A DNA stretch of 64,000 nucleotides from positions 1 through 64,000 of the forward strand of contig NZ_PPRD01000008.1 in NCBI RefSeq assembly GCF_002902575.1, written 5' to 3'. The notes under the pieces are model-generated. The model was not told where the DNA came from. It saw nothing but the letters and a program-made list of their open reading frames with translations, and did not search any database. Positions 56,166 to 64,000 of this stretch are shown here, in pieces; position 1 is the first letter of the stretch, and each line of letters begins with the position of its first letter. The DNA comes from Staphylococcus croceilyticus (GTDB lineage: Bacteria > Bacillota > Bacilli > Staphylococcales > Staphylococcaceae). Made by a program: the position numbers and the translations under genes.

Positions 56166-57824
56166 ATGAATAAAAAGATTTTTGTAATTGGCGCCGGGCT
56201 AAGTGGTCTTGTGGCTGCTACAGAGTTATTGAAGAAAGGGTATCACGTTACCATGTTAGACCAAGAGCCACGCCAAGCAATTGGTGGACAAGCGTATTGG
56301 TCATTTGGTGGATTATTCCTAGTGAATTCTAAGATTCAACAACGTCTAGGGGTTAAAGATTCTTATGAATTAGCATTAAACGACTGGCTAGGTTCAGCGC
56401 AATTTGACCGTCCCGATGATGAAGACTATTGGGCGAAACAATGGGCTGAAGCGTATGTCCGCTTTGCGACTTTTGAAAAGGAACAATATTTAAAAGAGAT
56501 GGGCGTACGTTTAACACCTATTTTAGGTTGGGCTGAACGCGGTGGTGCATCAGCTTCAGGTCACGGTAACTCTGTACCACGTTTCCACATTACTTGGGGT
56601 ACTGGTCCAGGACTTGTGGAACCATTTGTGCAATACATTTTCCAAAAAGAACAAGAAGGTCAATTTGAATTCTTACCACGCCATCAAGTAACTGAAGTTG
56701 GCATTGAGCACAATCAAGTGACGCATGTAGCGGGAAATATCTTAGAACCTAGCGACGTTGAACGTGGAGAAAAGTCATCGCGCACAGTCATCGATACATT
56801 TAACTATCCAGTAGATGAATTGTTAATCACTTCTGGCGGTATTGGCGCAAATATGCCGTTAATTCGTAAATATTGGCCAAAACGTTTAGGCACTCCGCCT
56901 CAAACAATGATTCAAGGCGTGCCAGATTCTACAGATGGTCGCCTCATTCAGATTACAGAAGATGCTGGCGCGAATGTCGTAAATAAAGACCGCATGTGGC
57001 ACTATACGGAAGGTATTCAGAACCATAGTCCAATCTGGTCGAATCATGGTATTCGTATTATTCCTGGTCCATCGTCAATGTGGTTTGATGCGACAGGACG
57101 TCGTATGGACGCGCCTGATTATCCAGGCTTCGATACGTTGCATACATTAGAAACCATTATGAAGACGGGTTATGATTACTCATGGTTTATCTTAACGGAA
57201 GATATTATTAAGAAAGAATTTGTGTTATCAGGCTCTGAACAGAATCCAGATTTGACTGATAAAGATATTAAGTTGCTGATTCAAGAGCGTTTAGGTAGTA
57301 AAGCGACTTCTCCTGTAGAAGCATTTATGACTAAAGGGCCAGATTTCGTAATGGCTGATGATTTAGGTACGCTTGTTAGGAAAATGAATGACCTTACAGG
57401 TGACGATTTATTAGATTACGAAGCAATTAAACACGAAATTAAAGCCAGAGACTTACAAATTGATAATAAATTCAGTAAAGATCCTCAAATTTCATTTATT
57501 CATAACGCTCGTCAATTCTTAGGTGATAAATTGGTACGTACCGCAAAACCTCATAAAATTTTAAGTGGTAAAAATGGCAAACTAATCGCCGTTAAATTGA
57601 ATATTATCAGTCGTAAAACACTTGGCGGTATTCAAACAAATCTTGATGGTCAAGCCCTTAATCATGACATGCAACCTATTTCAGGTTTATATGCTGCCGG
57701 AGAAGCGTCAGGCTTTGGTGGCGGTGGCGTTCATGGTTACCGCGCGCTTGAAGGTACTTTCCTAGGCGGTTGTATCTTTAGTGGTATCCGTGCAGCTGAA
57801 GGTATCCACAACCATATACATTAA
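56166..57824 (+). CDS. FAD-dependent dehydrogenase (KstD/fumarate-reductase fold)
   Basis: A 552-residue flavoprotein. FAD site IFVIGAGLSGLVAATELLKKG (residues 5 on), then QAIGGQAYWSFGGLF, and the C-terminal GLYAAGEASGFGGGGVHGY, which is the FAD-binding signature of the 3-ketosteroid-dehydrogenase/fumarate-reductase superfamily (COG3573). The likely reaction is flavin-dependent dehydrogenation; substrate unknown. AAGGAGTTTAAT precedes the ATG at 56166; the longer frame contains no better site. Confidence 0.85.
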   Translation: MNKKIFVIGAGLSGLVAATELLKKGYHVTMLDQEPRQAIGGQAYWSFGGLFLVNSKIQQRLGVKDSYELALNDWLGSAQFDRPDDEDYWAKQWAEAYVRFATFEKEQYLKEMGVRLTPILGWAERGGASASGHGNSVPRFHITWGTGPGLVEPFVQYIFQKEQEGQFEFLPRHQVTEVGIEHNQVTHVAGNILEPSDVERGEKSSRTVIDTFNYPVDELLITSGGIGANMPLIRKYWPKRLGTPPQTMIQGVPDSTDGRLIQITEDAGANVVNKDRMWHYTEGIQNHSPIWSNHGIRIIPGPSSMWFDATGRRMDAPDYPGFDTLHTLETIMKTGYDYSWFILTEDIIKKEFVLSGSEQNPDLTDKDIKLLIQERLGSKATSPVEAFMTKGPDFVMADDLGTLVRKMNDLTGDDLLDYEAIKHEIKARDLQIDNKFSKDPQISFIHNARQFLGDKLVRTAKPHKILSGKNGKLIAVKLNIISRKTLGGIQTNLDGQALNHDMQPISGLYAAGEASGFGGGGVHGYRALEGTFLGGCIFSGIRAAEGIHNHIH

Positions 57825-57910
57825 AACTCATAAATATTCACACTTTGAGAAAGCAACTTTTATTCTGCATAAAATATCATTCTTTATATATTTTAGTGTA
57901 ATATGAAAAG

Positions 57911-57955
57911 AAAGCGTATTGTGACATGGTTACTCATGTCTCACAATACGCTTTT
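57911..57955. terminator. Bidirectional terminator between convergent genes
   Basis: AAAGCGTATTGTGACATG pairs with CATGTC-CACAATACGCTTT, with one bulge and a T-run. Confidence 0.88.
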
Positions 57956-57967
57956 CCTATACAATAA

Positions 57968-59671
57968 TCATTTAATTTTTAATCCACGATAACGATTCAA
58001 TGTGCCAATGAATTCTTGTTTGCGTGGTAAAGCTAAGTTGCCTGGGTGTCCCTCAAAGTGCGATACCGCTTCAAGGCCTTCCTTTTCAATCAATGCGTAC
58101 ATGCGATTGGCAGCATCAATAAGATTGGTATGCTCATCTATCAGGTGACGTCTAAAGTAATCAAACATTACCGTGAGCGCGTTTGTCTGACTATCATCAA
58201 TCAGTTGCTCTAAACCAGAAATATCGATGCTCTCTTTACCATAAATAATCGTATGCAAACCTTTCGCTTTCAAACGATCATCTTTTCCCTTTTTAGAAAA
58301 TGAAGCACCTAAAGGCACACGAGCTGGGATGTCACCAAAGTGAGCATTTGACTCAACGCCACGCTGATATCCATCTTCATCAGCAATTGTTTTAGCCTCG
58401 GACGTCACATCTTTCAAATGATATTCATCCATCATCAAGACATGGTCTGCCACATCAAAGTAATCGCCAGAACCACCAACAATGAGAATAGTAGAAACGT
58501 TGTAATCGTCATAAAGTGGTTTAACTTTACTTGAAAATGGCGTAATCGGCTCTTTGTCAGGCGCAATTAACTTCTGCATACGGCCATCGCGAATCATAAA
58601 GTTAGTAGCAGATGTGTCTTCATCAATTAATAATGTAGACGTTTGCGCTTCTAACGCTTCCATCACATTCGTTGCTTGAGACGTACTGCCACTTGCATTC
58701 TCTGTTGAGAAGTGAGTCGTATCTTTCTTACCGGGCAAGTTATCGATAAACGGACTGATATTCACATTTTGAATACTACGACCATCTTCAGCGCGAATCT
58801 TCATAGCATCATGGCGTGTAAGGACAAACTCTCGTCCATCGTTAGGAATATGGTTATAAACACCACGCTCTAAGGCTTCAAGTAGTGTCGATTTACCATG
58901 ATATCCACCACCGACTATAAGTGTAATACCTTCAGGAATAGCCATCCCTGAGACTGCCCGACCACTAGGCAAGTTAAATGTAGTTTCAACTGATTCAGGA
59001 CTTGTAAACTTAATTGCATCTTTCATAGGTGCATCAGAGACACCACTTTTTCTAGGTAAGATAGAATCATTGGCGACAAAAGCAACTAAGTTTTGTTGTT
59101 CAAGTTGTTCTCTAATATACGTTTGATCCAGTTTTAGTGTGACTTGATTCTGAAGCACTTGTTGATTAATATTTTTGAAAATAAGTGAGTGGTCAACGAT
59201 TGCTGGAAGTCCTTGAATTAAAGTATGCACTGCTGCTTTTCCAAGAATCTTACGCCCTGCAGCTGGCATACCTACTTCAATACGGACTTCGATATCTTTA
59301 TCGTTAATAACAACTGCAGTACGTTCCAGAATTTCTTGTCCACAATGGTCGATAAAGATTTTACCGTTTTTACCAGCGCCTTTAACCGTATGATTAAATT
59401 TCGCAGCTTGCTTAGCAAATGTTCTTGTTAGAAAATCAGCTACTGCGATGCGTTTATCCTTCGTATCTAGTAAATTGTCTGGTATTTGCGCGATATTACG
59501 ATCAATAATAATACGCATTTTTGAAGGCGGTGCGAAAGGATCTACTTGCACGTGATCTATGGCTAATCGAAATTGATCAAAAGCATAAGTGCCTTTTGTT
59601 CGTTTATACGCTCCATATTTTTGGCCATCTAAAGACTTCAATGTCTTTTCAAGTTCTGTCGAGCGTTTCAT
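57968..59671 (-). CDS. ABC-type P-loop ATPase, COG3044 family
   Basis: A 567-residue protein of a conserved but uncharacterised family. P-loop GGGYHGKSTLLEALERG (about 256 on), ABC-like signature SGSTSQATNVMEAL, Walker B-like STLLIDEDTSATNFM, and no membrane domain. N-terminal domain about 1-230. Long known only from genome annotation; SMC/ABC-like fold suggests DNA, RNA or protein remodelling. GGAGGAATAACT precedes the ATG. Monocistronic. Confidence 0.85.
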   Translation of the reverse strand: MKRSTELEKTLKSLDGQKYGAYKRTKGTYAFDQFRLAIDHVQVDPFAPPSKMRIIIDRNIAQIPDNLLDTKDKRIAVADFLTRTFAKQAAKFNHTVKGAGKNGKIFIDHCGQEILERTAVVINDKDIEVRIEVGMPAAGRKILGKAAVHTLIQGLPAIVDHSLIFKNINQQVLQNQVTLKLDQTYIREQLEQQNLVAFVANDSILPRKSGVSDAPMKDAIKFTSPESVETTFNLPSGRAVSGMAIPEGITLIVGGGYHGKSTLLEALERGVYNHIPNDGREFVLTRHDAMKIRAEDGRSIQNVNISPFIDNLPGKKDTTHFSTENASGSTSQATNVMEALEAQTSTLLIDEDTSATNFMIRDGRMQKLIAPDKEPITPFSSKVKPLYDDYNVSTILIVGGSGDYFDVADHVLMMDEYHLKDVTSEAKTIADEDGYQRGVESNAHFGDIPARVPLGASFSKKGKDDRLKAKGLHTIIYGKESIDISGLEQLIDDSQTNALTVMFDYFRRHLIDEHTNLIDAANRMYALIEKEGLEAVSHFEGHPGNLALPRKQEFIGTLNRYRGLKIK

Positions 59672-59764
59672 AGTTATTCCTCCGTTCAGTTAGTATATAT
59701 AAATTGTTTACCCAACCTATCCGGCCACCATAACTTTATTCTAGAAACTCTTAATTTTAAGCAT

Positions 59765-59807
59765 AAAAAATAACCATCCCTAACTTTGGTAGGTGCGGGA
59801 TAGTTAT
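59765..59807. terminator. Hairpin in the gap 59672-60072
   Basis: ATAACCATCCC/GGGATAGTTAT around a short loop. With repeat C it fills most of the 401-bp gap; the piece 59672-59764 should hold the promoter of the P-loop gene. Confidence 0.55.
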
Positions 59808-59850
59808 ATTCCAAAACTAAAGCCACCGTCTTTTTAACGGGTTTGCTTGA

Positions 59851-60003
59851 AGGCTAAGACAAAATAAAATGTTTCAGCCTACTCTATCATTTTGGCAGTA
59901 GCTGACTGATTTGAAAAATGCGCTTAAATCAAGCTTTTTTCAAACCTAGTCATCCTTGCCGGGGCGGGACAACGAAATTATTTTAATTTCTGTCCCGCTC
60001 CCT
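59851..60003. repeat. Interspersed structured repeat, copy C
   Basis: The cleanest copy: first hairpin AGGCTAAGACAAAAT...ATGTTTCAGCCT, second hairpin GGCAGTAGCTGACTG...CTAGTCATCCTTGCC, third hairpin GGGGCGGGACA...TGTCCCGCTCCC, in that order and each nearly perfect. Related to 24713-24919 (same strand) and 35129-35276 (inverted). Confidence 0.82.
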
Positions 60004-60072
60004 TTTCATTTTTATAATAGCACTAGTGCCAAAAAAGTGCAAATTTTCCTTTCTCGTACGTTCAAAGAGAAA

Positions 60073-60855
60073 CTATAATGCAGTGTAACCACCATCAATA
60101 GTGAAGACACTACCTTGTGCGAATGATGATGCATCAGAAGCAAGGTATACTACGATACCGCCTAATTCTTCTGGTTCACCTGGACGACCCATTGGTGTAG
60201 CGCCCATCCAGTAATCAATCATTTCTCCACCAGTATTGAACATTGGTTCAGTTAACGCTGTTTTCATGTATCCTGGCGCAATTGTGTTAACTTTAATACC
60301 ATATTTAGACCATTCCATCGCTAAACTTTTCGTTAACATGATAACGCCTGCTTTAGAAGCGTTGTAAGATGCTTGTTCTTGTGGTTTGTTGGCGATTAAA
60401 CCTGACATAGAAGATGTATTGATGATCGAACCATTACCTTGTTTAATCATTTGGCGACCTACCGCTTGTGCTACTAAGAATACGCCGTTTAAGTTTAAGT
60501 TAATGACTTTTAACCAGTTTTCGTATGACACATCTTCTGCTTTTTCATTGATTGTCATACCAGCATTGTTTACTAATACGTCAATTTTTCCATATTCTTT
60601 AACAACGTCTTCAACCATTTTATTAACGTCTTCAGGATTTGTAACGTCTACTTTTAATGCTGTCGTTTTAACACCTTCTTTTTCAGCGATAGCATTAGCA
60701 GTTTCTTTGGCTAAGTCTAATTTAATATCGGCGATAACAATGTCTGAGCCAGCTTGTGCTAAGGCTTCAGCCATAGCTTTACCTAGACCCATTGCGCCTC
60801 CTGTTACAACTGCAACTTTCCCGTTAATTTTAAATTGATCAATAATGTTTGTCAT
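60073..60855 (-). CDS. SDR dehydrogenase of the polyol operon
   Basis: A 260-residue classical SDR: TGGAMGLGKAMAEALAQAG (cofactor), VADIKLD (Asp: NAD), NNAGMT, NTSSMSG (Ser) and YNASKAG (Tyr-Lys). It ends MIDYWMGATPMGRPGEPEEL...IDGGYTAL, as in gluconate 5-dehydrogenase- and arabitol/ribitol dehydrogenase-like enzymes. Third gene of the kinase-transporter-SDR operon, 15 nt after the transporter; it probably oxidises the imported polyol to a ketose. Exact substrate unknown. Confidence 0.88.
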   Translation of the reverse strand: MTNIIDQFKINGKVAVVTGGAMGLGKAMAEALAQAGSDIVIADIKLDLAKETANAIAEKEGVKTTALKVDVTNPEDVNKMVEDVVKEYGKIDVLVNNAGMTINEKAEDVSYENWLKVINLNLNGVFLVAQAVGRQMIKQGNGSIINTSSMSGLIANKPQEQASYNASKAGVIMLTKSLAMEWSKYGIKVNTIAPGYMKTALTEPMFNTGGEMIDYWMGATPMGRPGEPEELGGIVVYLASDASSFAQGSVFTIDGGYTAL

Positions 60856-60870
60856 GATTCTCTCACCCTT

Positions 60871-62172
60871 CTAATTTGTTTGCGCATTTGCTGTATTTGC
60901 TTGTGTGTTAACTGTGGTATTTACTTGTTTACTCGGTTGTTGCACTTTCATAAAGAACGTCAGAACAAAGCCAACAACGTAAAGAATTGCATAAATCCAA
61001 ATTGTGACTTCTGCTGTTGTAAACGATAGTGCGACACTAGCAAGACCGTAACCAATAAAGTTACTTAATCCAGCTGCTAAGTTATGTACAGAAACTGCAG
61101 CACCTTTATGGTCAGGCACTAACGTTGGGAAAATGGCTGACATCGGCACATACGCCGCAACTGCGAAACCTAACATTAAAGCGATTAATGTTGTTACAAA
61201 TACATTTGGGCCACTCCATGATGGCAAGTAATAGAATGCCAACGTTGATATAGCCATACCAATACAACCGAACCAACGTACTTGGCGTACCCAACCAATC
61301 TTGTCACCAACGACACCCCAGAATAAGTTAGTAAAGATTGTGACAAAGTACATTAAGCCCCACACACGTAACCATTGTGATGTCGTGAAACCAAAATCAG
61401 ATGTATAAACGTGTGGTAAGAATACAACTAAACCAAATAAAGATAATTGGTTGATAATACGTACCACAAAAGCAACAGCTACGTCCTTCTTACCTAAAAT
61501 CGTAATACCGCGACCAAATTCTTTTAAAATTTCCCCTTTAGTCATGCGTTTAGCTTCAACATCTGCACCTCTATTATCTTTAACAAAGAACATGGCAATA
61601 AGACCGCCAATTGCGATAAAGATAATTGATGACCATAAAGTACCTTCTTCACCAATAAATGGAATTGTGAAGCTTGGTAAGTATGAACCTAATACGCCAA
61701 TACCGATAGAATACATTGCCCAGAACCAACCCATTGCTGATGCAAGTTTATGACTAGGTGAAGAATATGTAATCCAAACTACGAAGCTATAAATAAACAT
61801 TGGATACGCAAATCCACGAATACCGTACATAATCATCATCATCGCGTAGTTATCTTGAGCTAAGCCTAACGTTAAGAATCCAACATGGAAGATAATCCAA
61901 ATAATAAATGCGATTGTCATGATACGTTTCGGACTGAAGATTTCAGCCATCACACCTGACATCCATGAAGCTACAGCAACGATTAACCCGTAAACTGTTA
62001 ATACATTTCCAGCTTCTGCATTACTATAGCCAAGACTCATAATATATTTAGATAAAAATGCTTGTTCTACCCCATCACCAGTCATAAAGATTGCTACGGC
62101 GATATATCCCCAAATTAAAACCATAGGTAAACCTAAAAACTGGCGTTGCTGTTTTTGTAAATCATTAACCAC
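60871..62172 (-). CDS. MFS polyol permease (RbtT/DalT/CsbX family)
   Basis: A 433-residue twelve-helix MFS carrier. VLIWGYIAVAIFMTGDGVEQ and the long ASWMSGVMAEIFSPKRIMTI loop match the polyol permease family of ribitol and arabinitol transporters (RbtT, DalT) and Bacillus CsbX. Start GTG at 62172, with a purine-rich site upstream. 40 nt after the kinase gene. Proton symport is assumed from the family. Confidence 0.88.
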   Translation of the reverse strand: MVNDLQKQQRQFLGLPMVLIWGYIAVAIFMTGDGVEQAFLSKYIMSLGYSNAEAGNVLTVYGLIVAVASWMSGVMAEIFSPKRIMTIAFIIWIIFHVGFLTLGLAQDNYAMMMIMYGIRGFAYPMFIYSFVVWITYSSPSHKLASAMGWFWAMYSIGIGVLGSYLPSFTIPFIGEEGTLWSSIIFIAIGGLIAMFFVKDNRGADVEAKRMTKGEILKEFGRGITILGKKDVAVAFVVRIINQLSLFGLVVFLPHVYTSDFGFTTSQWLRVWGLMYFVTIFTNLFWGVVGDKIGWVRQVRWFGCIGMAISTLAFYYLPSWSGPNVFVTTLIALMLGFAVAAYVPMSAIFPTLVPDHKGAAVSVHNLAAGLSNFIGYGLASVALSFTTAEVTIWIYAILYVVGFVLTFFMKVQQPSKQVNTTVNTQANTANAQTN

Positions 62173-62212
62173 CTTAATCCCACTTTCTACCTTTGTTTAA
62201 TTATTAATTTGA

Positions 62213-63820
62213 TTATTCTGAATGAAATTGTTCATGCGCAAGACGTTCGAGTGGAATGCCTTGTTTAAAGCGTTCTGTGTAAGCACTGAAACTATCAATT
62301 TCCTCTTTCGTAGGTTCAATTGTTAAAGATTCCGTGCCTTTAAATGCGAAATCATTAAGATATGTTGCTAAATTCGTTGTTTCCTCTTTAATCATGTATC
62401 TTGCTAACACCGCGATACCCCATGCGCCACCTTCGCTAGCCGTCTGCATCACTAGCACTGGACTTTGAAGGGCAGCCGCTAAGAATGTTTGTGCGACTTT
62501 TTCCGTTTTGAAAATGCCGCCATGGCCGAACATCGAATCAATTTGAATATTTTCTTTATCTTTTAATAAATCAATGCCGATTTTCAATGTACTGAAGGCA
62601 CTGTAAATATGTGTCTTCATTAAGTTTGCAAGATTAAATTTACTATCAACAGAACGTACGAGCATTGGATAACCATGTTGCACGTCTGTGATAAATTCAC
62701 CTGAAATATAACCGAAAGATAATAATTTACCTAAATCTTGATCACCTTTTAAAGCGCTTTCAAATAATTTTGTGAAAAGTTCCCCTTTATCGTATTGCAC
62801 GCCCATGGTATCTAACACTTCGCCAAATAAATCTACCCAAGCGTTAATATCAGAAGTACAGTTATTCGCATGAATCATCGCAACTTCGTAACCATCTGGC
62901 GTAGTCACAATATCGACTTCTGGATAGACAGCCTTAATTGGTTTTTCTATGACAATCATTGAAAAAATACTTGTACCTGCAGAAACATTACCAGTTCTTG
63001 GAGCTACACTGTTCGTCGCAACCATCCCCGTTGCCGCGTCAGCTTCTGGTGCACATAAAGGACACCCTGCTTGTAATTCACCATTTGGATCGACTAATTT
63101 AGCACCTGTTTCTGTAAGACGTCCCGCACACTCACCTGCTACAACTACTTTAGGCAGAATGTCGCGAATATCTTGGGTATACCCCTTTTCAGAAAACAGA
63201 GCATTAAAACGATCTAGAATATCTTGACGATAATCTTGTGTTTCACTGTCAATTGGGAACATGCCTGAAGCATCGCCAATACCAAGCACTTTCTCGTCAG
63301 TAAGATACCAATGAATATAGCCCGCAAGCGTTGTCATGTAACGTACGTTCTCTACATGTGGTTCTTGATCTAAAGCAGATTGATAAAGTTGCGCAATACT
63401 CCAACGTTCTGGAATATTCACTTGGAAATCTTCACGTAAAATTTCTGCAGCTTTATTTGCATTGTTATTACGCCATGTTCTGAAAGGAACGAGTAAATCA
63501 TCTTTCTCATCAAAAGGTAAGTAACCATGCATCATACCACTAATACCTAGTGAAGCGAGTTTAGTTACAGTAGCGTTGTACTTATCTTTCAATTCTTGTG
63601 TCATTGCGGCATAACTTTTTTGAATGCCAACCCAAGCATCATTCATTGAATACGTCCAATAGCCATCGCGATAGCTGTTCTCCCATTCAAAAGAACCAGT
63701 CGCTAGCGTTTGACATTGGTCATCAATAGCTATGGCTTTAATTCTTGTTGAGCCAAATTCGATGCCTACGGTTAATTTTCCATCTTCAATATATTGCTTA
63801 ACTTCTGTAGAATTCATCAT
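62213..63820 (-). CDS. FGGY-family pentulose kinase
   Basis: A 535-residue sugar kinase. ATP/phosphate region VGIEFGSTRIKAIAID (about 18-33), SGMMHGYLPFD and PFRTWRNNNA (substrate region), GTSIFSMIVIE and FGHGGIFKTEKVAQTFLAAAL (FGGY-type C-terminal site). Closest general class is ribulo-/xylulokinase (AraB-like COG1069). It would phosphorylate the ketose made by the SDR. First gene of the operon, behind a perfect cre site. Two adjacent ATGs (63820 and 63817) are possible starts. Confidence 0.88.
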   Translation of the reverse strand: MMNSTEVKQYIEDGKLTVGIEFGSTRIKAIAIDDQCQTLATGSFEWENSYRDGYWTYSMNDAWVGIQKSYAAMTQELKDKYNATVTKLASLGISGMMHGYLPFDEKDDLLVPFRTWRNNNANKAAEILREDFQVNIPERWSIAQLYQSALDQEPHVENVRYMTTLAGYIHWYLTDEKVLGIGDASGMFPIDSETQDYRQDILDRFNALFSEKGYTQDIRDILPKVVVAGECAGRLTETGAKLVDPNGELQAGCPLCAPEADAATGMVATNSVAPRTGNVSAGTSIFSMIVIEKPIKAVYPEVDIVTTPDGYEVAMIHANNCTSDINAWVDLFGEVLDTMGVQYDKGELFTKLFESALKGDQDLGKLLSFGYISGEFITDVQHGYPMLVRSVDSKFNLANLMKTHIYSAFSTLKIGIDLLKDKENIQIDSMFGHGGIFKTEKVAQTFLAAALQSPVLVMQTASEGGAWGIAVLARYMIKEETTNLATYLNDFAFKGTESLTIEPTKEEIDSFSAYTERFKQGIPLERLAHEQFHSE

Positions 63821-63841
63821 CTCATCTCGCTTATCTTTTTA

Positions 63842-63855
63842 TGAAAACGTTATCA
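63842..63855 (-). promoter_or_regulatory. Perfect cre site controlling the polyol operon
   Basis: TGAAAACGTTATCA matches the CcpA consensus TGWAARCGYTWNCW at 14 of 14. It is 22 bp before the kinase start, a position that allows direct catabolite repression. Confidence 0.85.
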
Positions 63856-63924
63856 TAAATCAATCCTAGCACATGCAATTTTCATGAAACAAGGTAAATT
63901 TTACAATACTCACAACTTTTTAAA

Positions 63925-63973
63925 GTAAAAAAACACCTTTATTCTAGTTTTACATCTATAAAATAAAGGTGTC
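63925..63973. terminator. Terminator near the right edge
   Basis: ACACCTTTATT/AATAAAGGTGT stem with A-run at one side; it probably ends a gene beyond the window on the minus strand. Confidence 0.6.
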
Positions 63974-64000
63974 TATGTTCACTCTAGAGCAATTATTTTA

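Noticed and set aside
60386..60838. 150-codon plus-strand frame
   Set aside because: Antisense shadow of the SDR gene, which has full catalytic motifs.

Overview
The window reads as a chromosomal segment of a low-GC staphylococcus. Support comes from family matches: a staphylococcal-type SirTM/macrodomain/GcvH-L/LplA2 cluster, an OpuCA-CB-CC-CD osmolyte transporter, a sorting-signal (LPETG) surface protein, staphylococcus-type HsdR/HsdM/HsdS, and strong ribosome binding sites of the AGGAGG/GAGGTG kind. The carnitine-degradation and polyol operons would suit an environmental or animal-associated coagulase-negative species (S. saprophyticus/xylosus/equorum-like); this species guess is inference. 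No rRNA, tRNA, CRISPR array, transposase or prophage module was seen.

Layout. 1-2.7 kb: AT-rich accessory DNA with a DeoR-type regulator and a single-chain GmrSD-like (DUF262+DUF1524/HNH) nuclease. 2.7-8.3 kb: an Old Yellow Enzyme gene divergent from a luciferase-like monooxygenase, then GcvH-L, a zinc-type macrodomain hydrolase, a SirTM ADP-ribosyltransferase and LplA2, i.e. the lipoylation-dependent mono-ADP-ribosylation operon. 8.4-9.0 kb: small membrane protein plus mini-repressor behind two dyad repeats. 9.2-11.2 kb: carbamate kinase and ornithine carbamoyltransferase with a cre-like site. 11.2-12.1 kb: non-coding, dominated by a ~350 bp nested inverted repeat. 12.1-14.6 kb: two CPBP membrane proteases and an XRE regulator. 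14.9-24.0 kb: an uncharacterised two-gene membrane module next to a complete type I restriction-modification set. 24-30 kb: SpoIIM-like protein, a teichoic-acid polymerase-like gene broken by one amber codon, a small ORF, RarD. 30-34.5 kb: thiC under a TPP riboswitch, zinc ribbon protein, SDR, and a PadR/DUF1129-like pair with its operators. 34.7-35.4 kb: a par/Fst-like type I toxin-antitoxin locus and a decayed copy interrupted by an interspersed repeat. 35.5-44.6 kb: lipoamide dehydrogenase, an esterase, opuC, and a TetR-controlled carnitine-to-glycine-betaine operon. 44.7-52 kb: LPETG protein, a broken AhpD-like gene, PatB-like lyase, DUF308, DJ-1/PfpI, a leaderless Fur-boxed FecB-like protein, DUF418 protein, medium-chain polyol dehydrogenase. 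52-60 kb: succinate-semialdehyde dehydrogenase, an ImmA/IrrE pair, FAD dehydrogenase, ABC-type P-loop ATPase. 60-64 kb: kinase-transporter-SDR polyol operon under a perfect cre site.

How it fits together: the right half is largely about osmolytes and carbon. Carnitine and betaine come in through OpuC; the carnitine operon turns carnitine into glycine betaine (itself protective) plus acetoacetate; polyols are imported, oxidised and phosphorylated under CcpA control. The left half holds defence and stress functions: GmrSD-like nuclease, type I RM, the unknown membrane pair, CPBP proteases and ADP-ribosylation.

Most notable: the unknown pair at 14876-18167; the type I toxin-antitoxin locus at 34.7-35.0 kb, whose toxin is only 35 codons; a three-copy structured repeat; and two genes each broken by one in-frame stop codon. 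Start codons were chosen by ribosome-binding-site spacing, so several proteins are shorter than the longest open frame.
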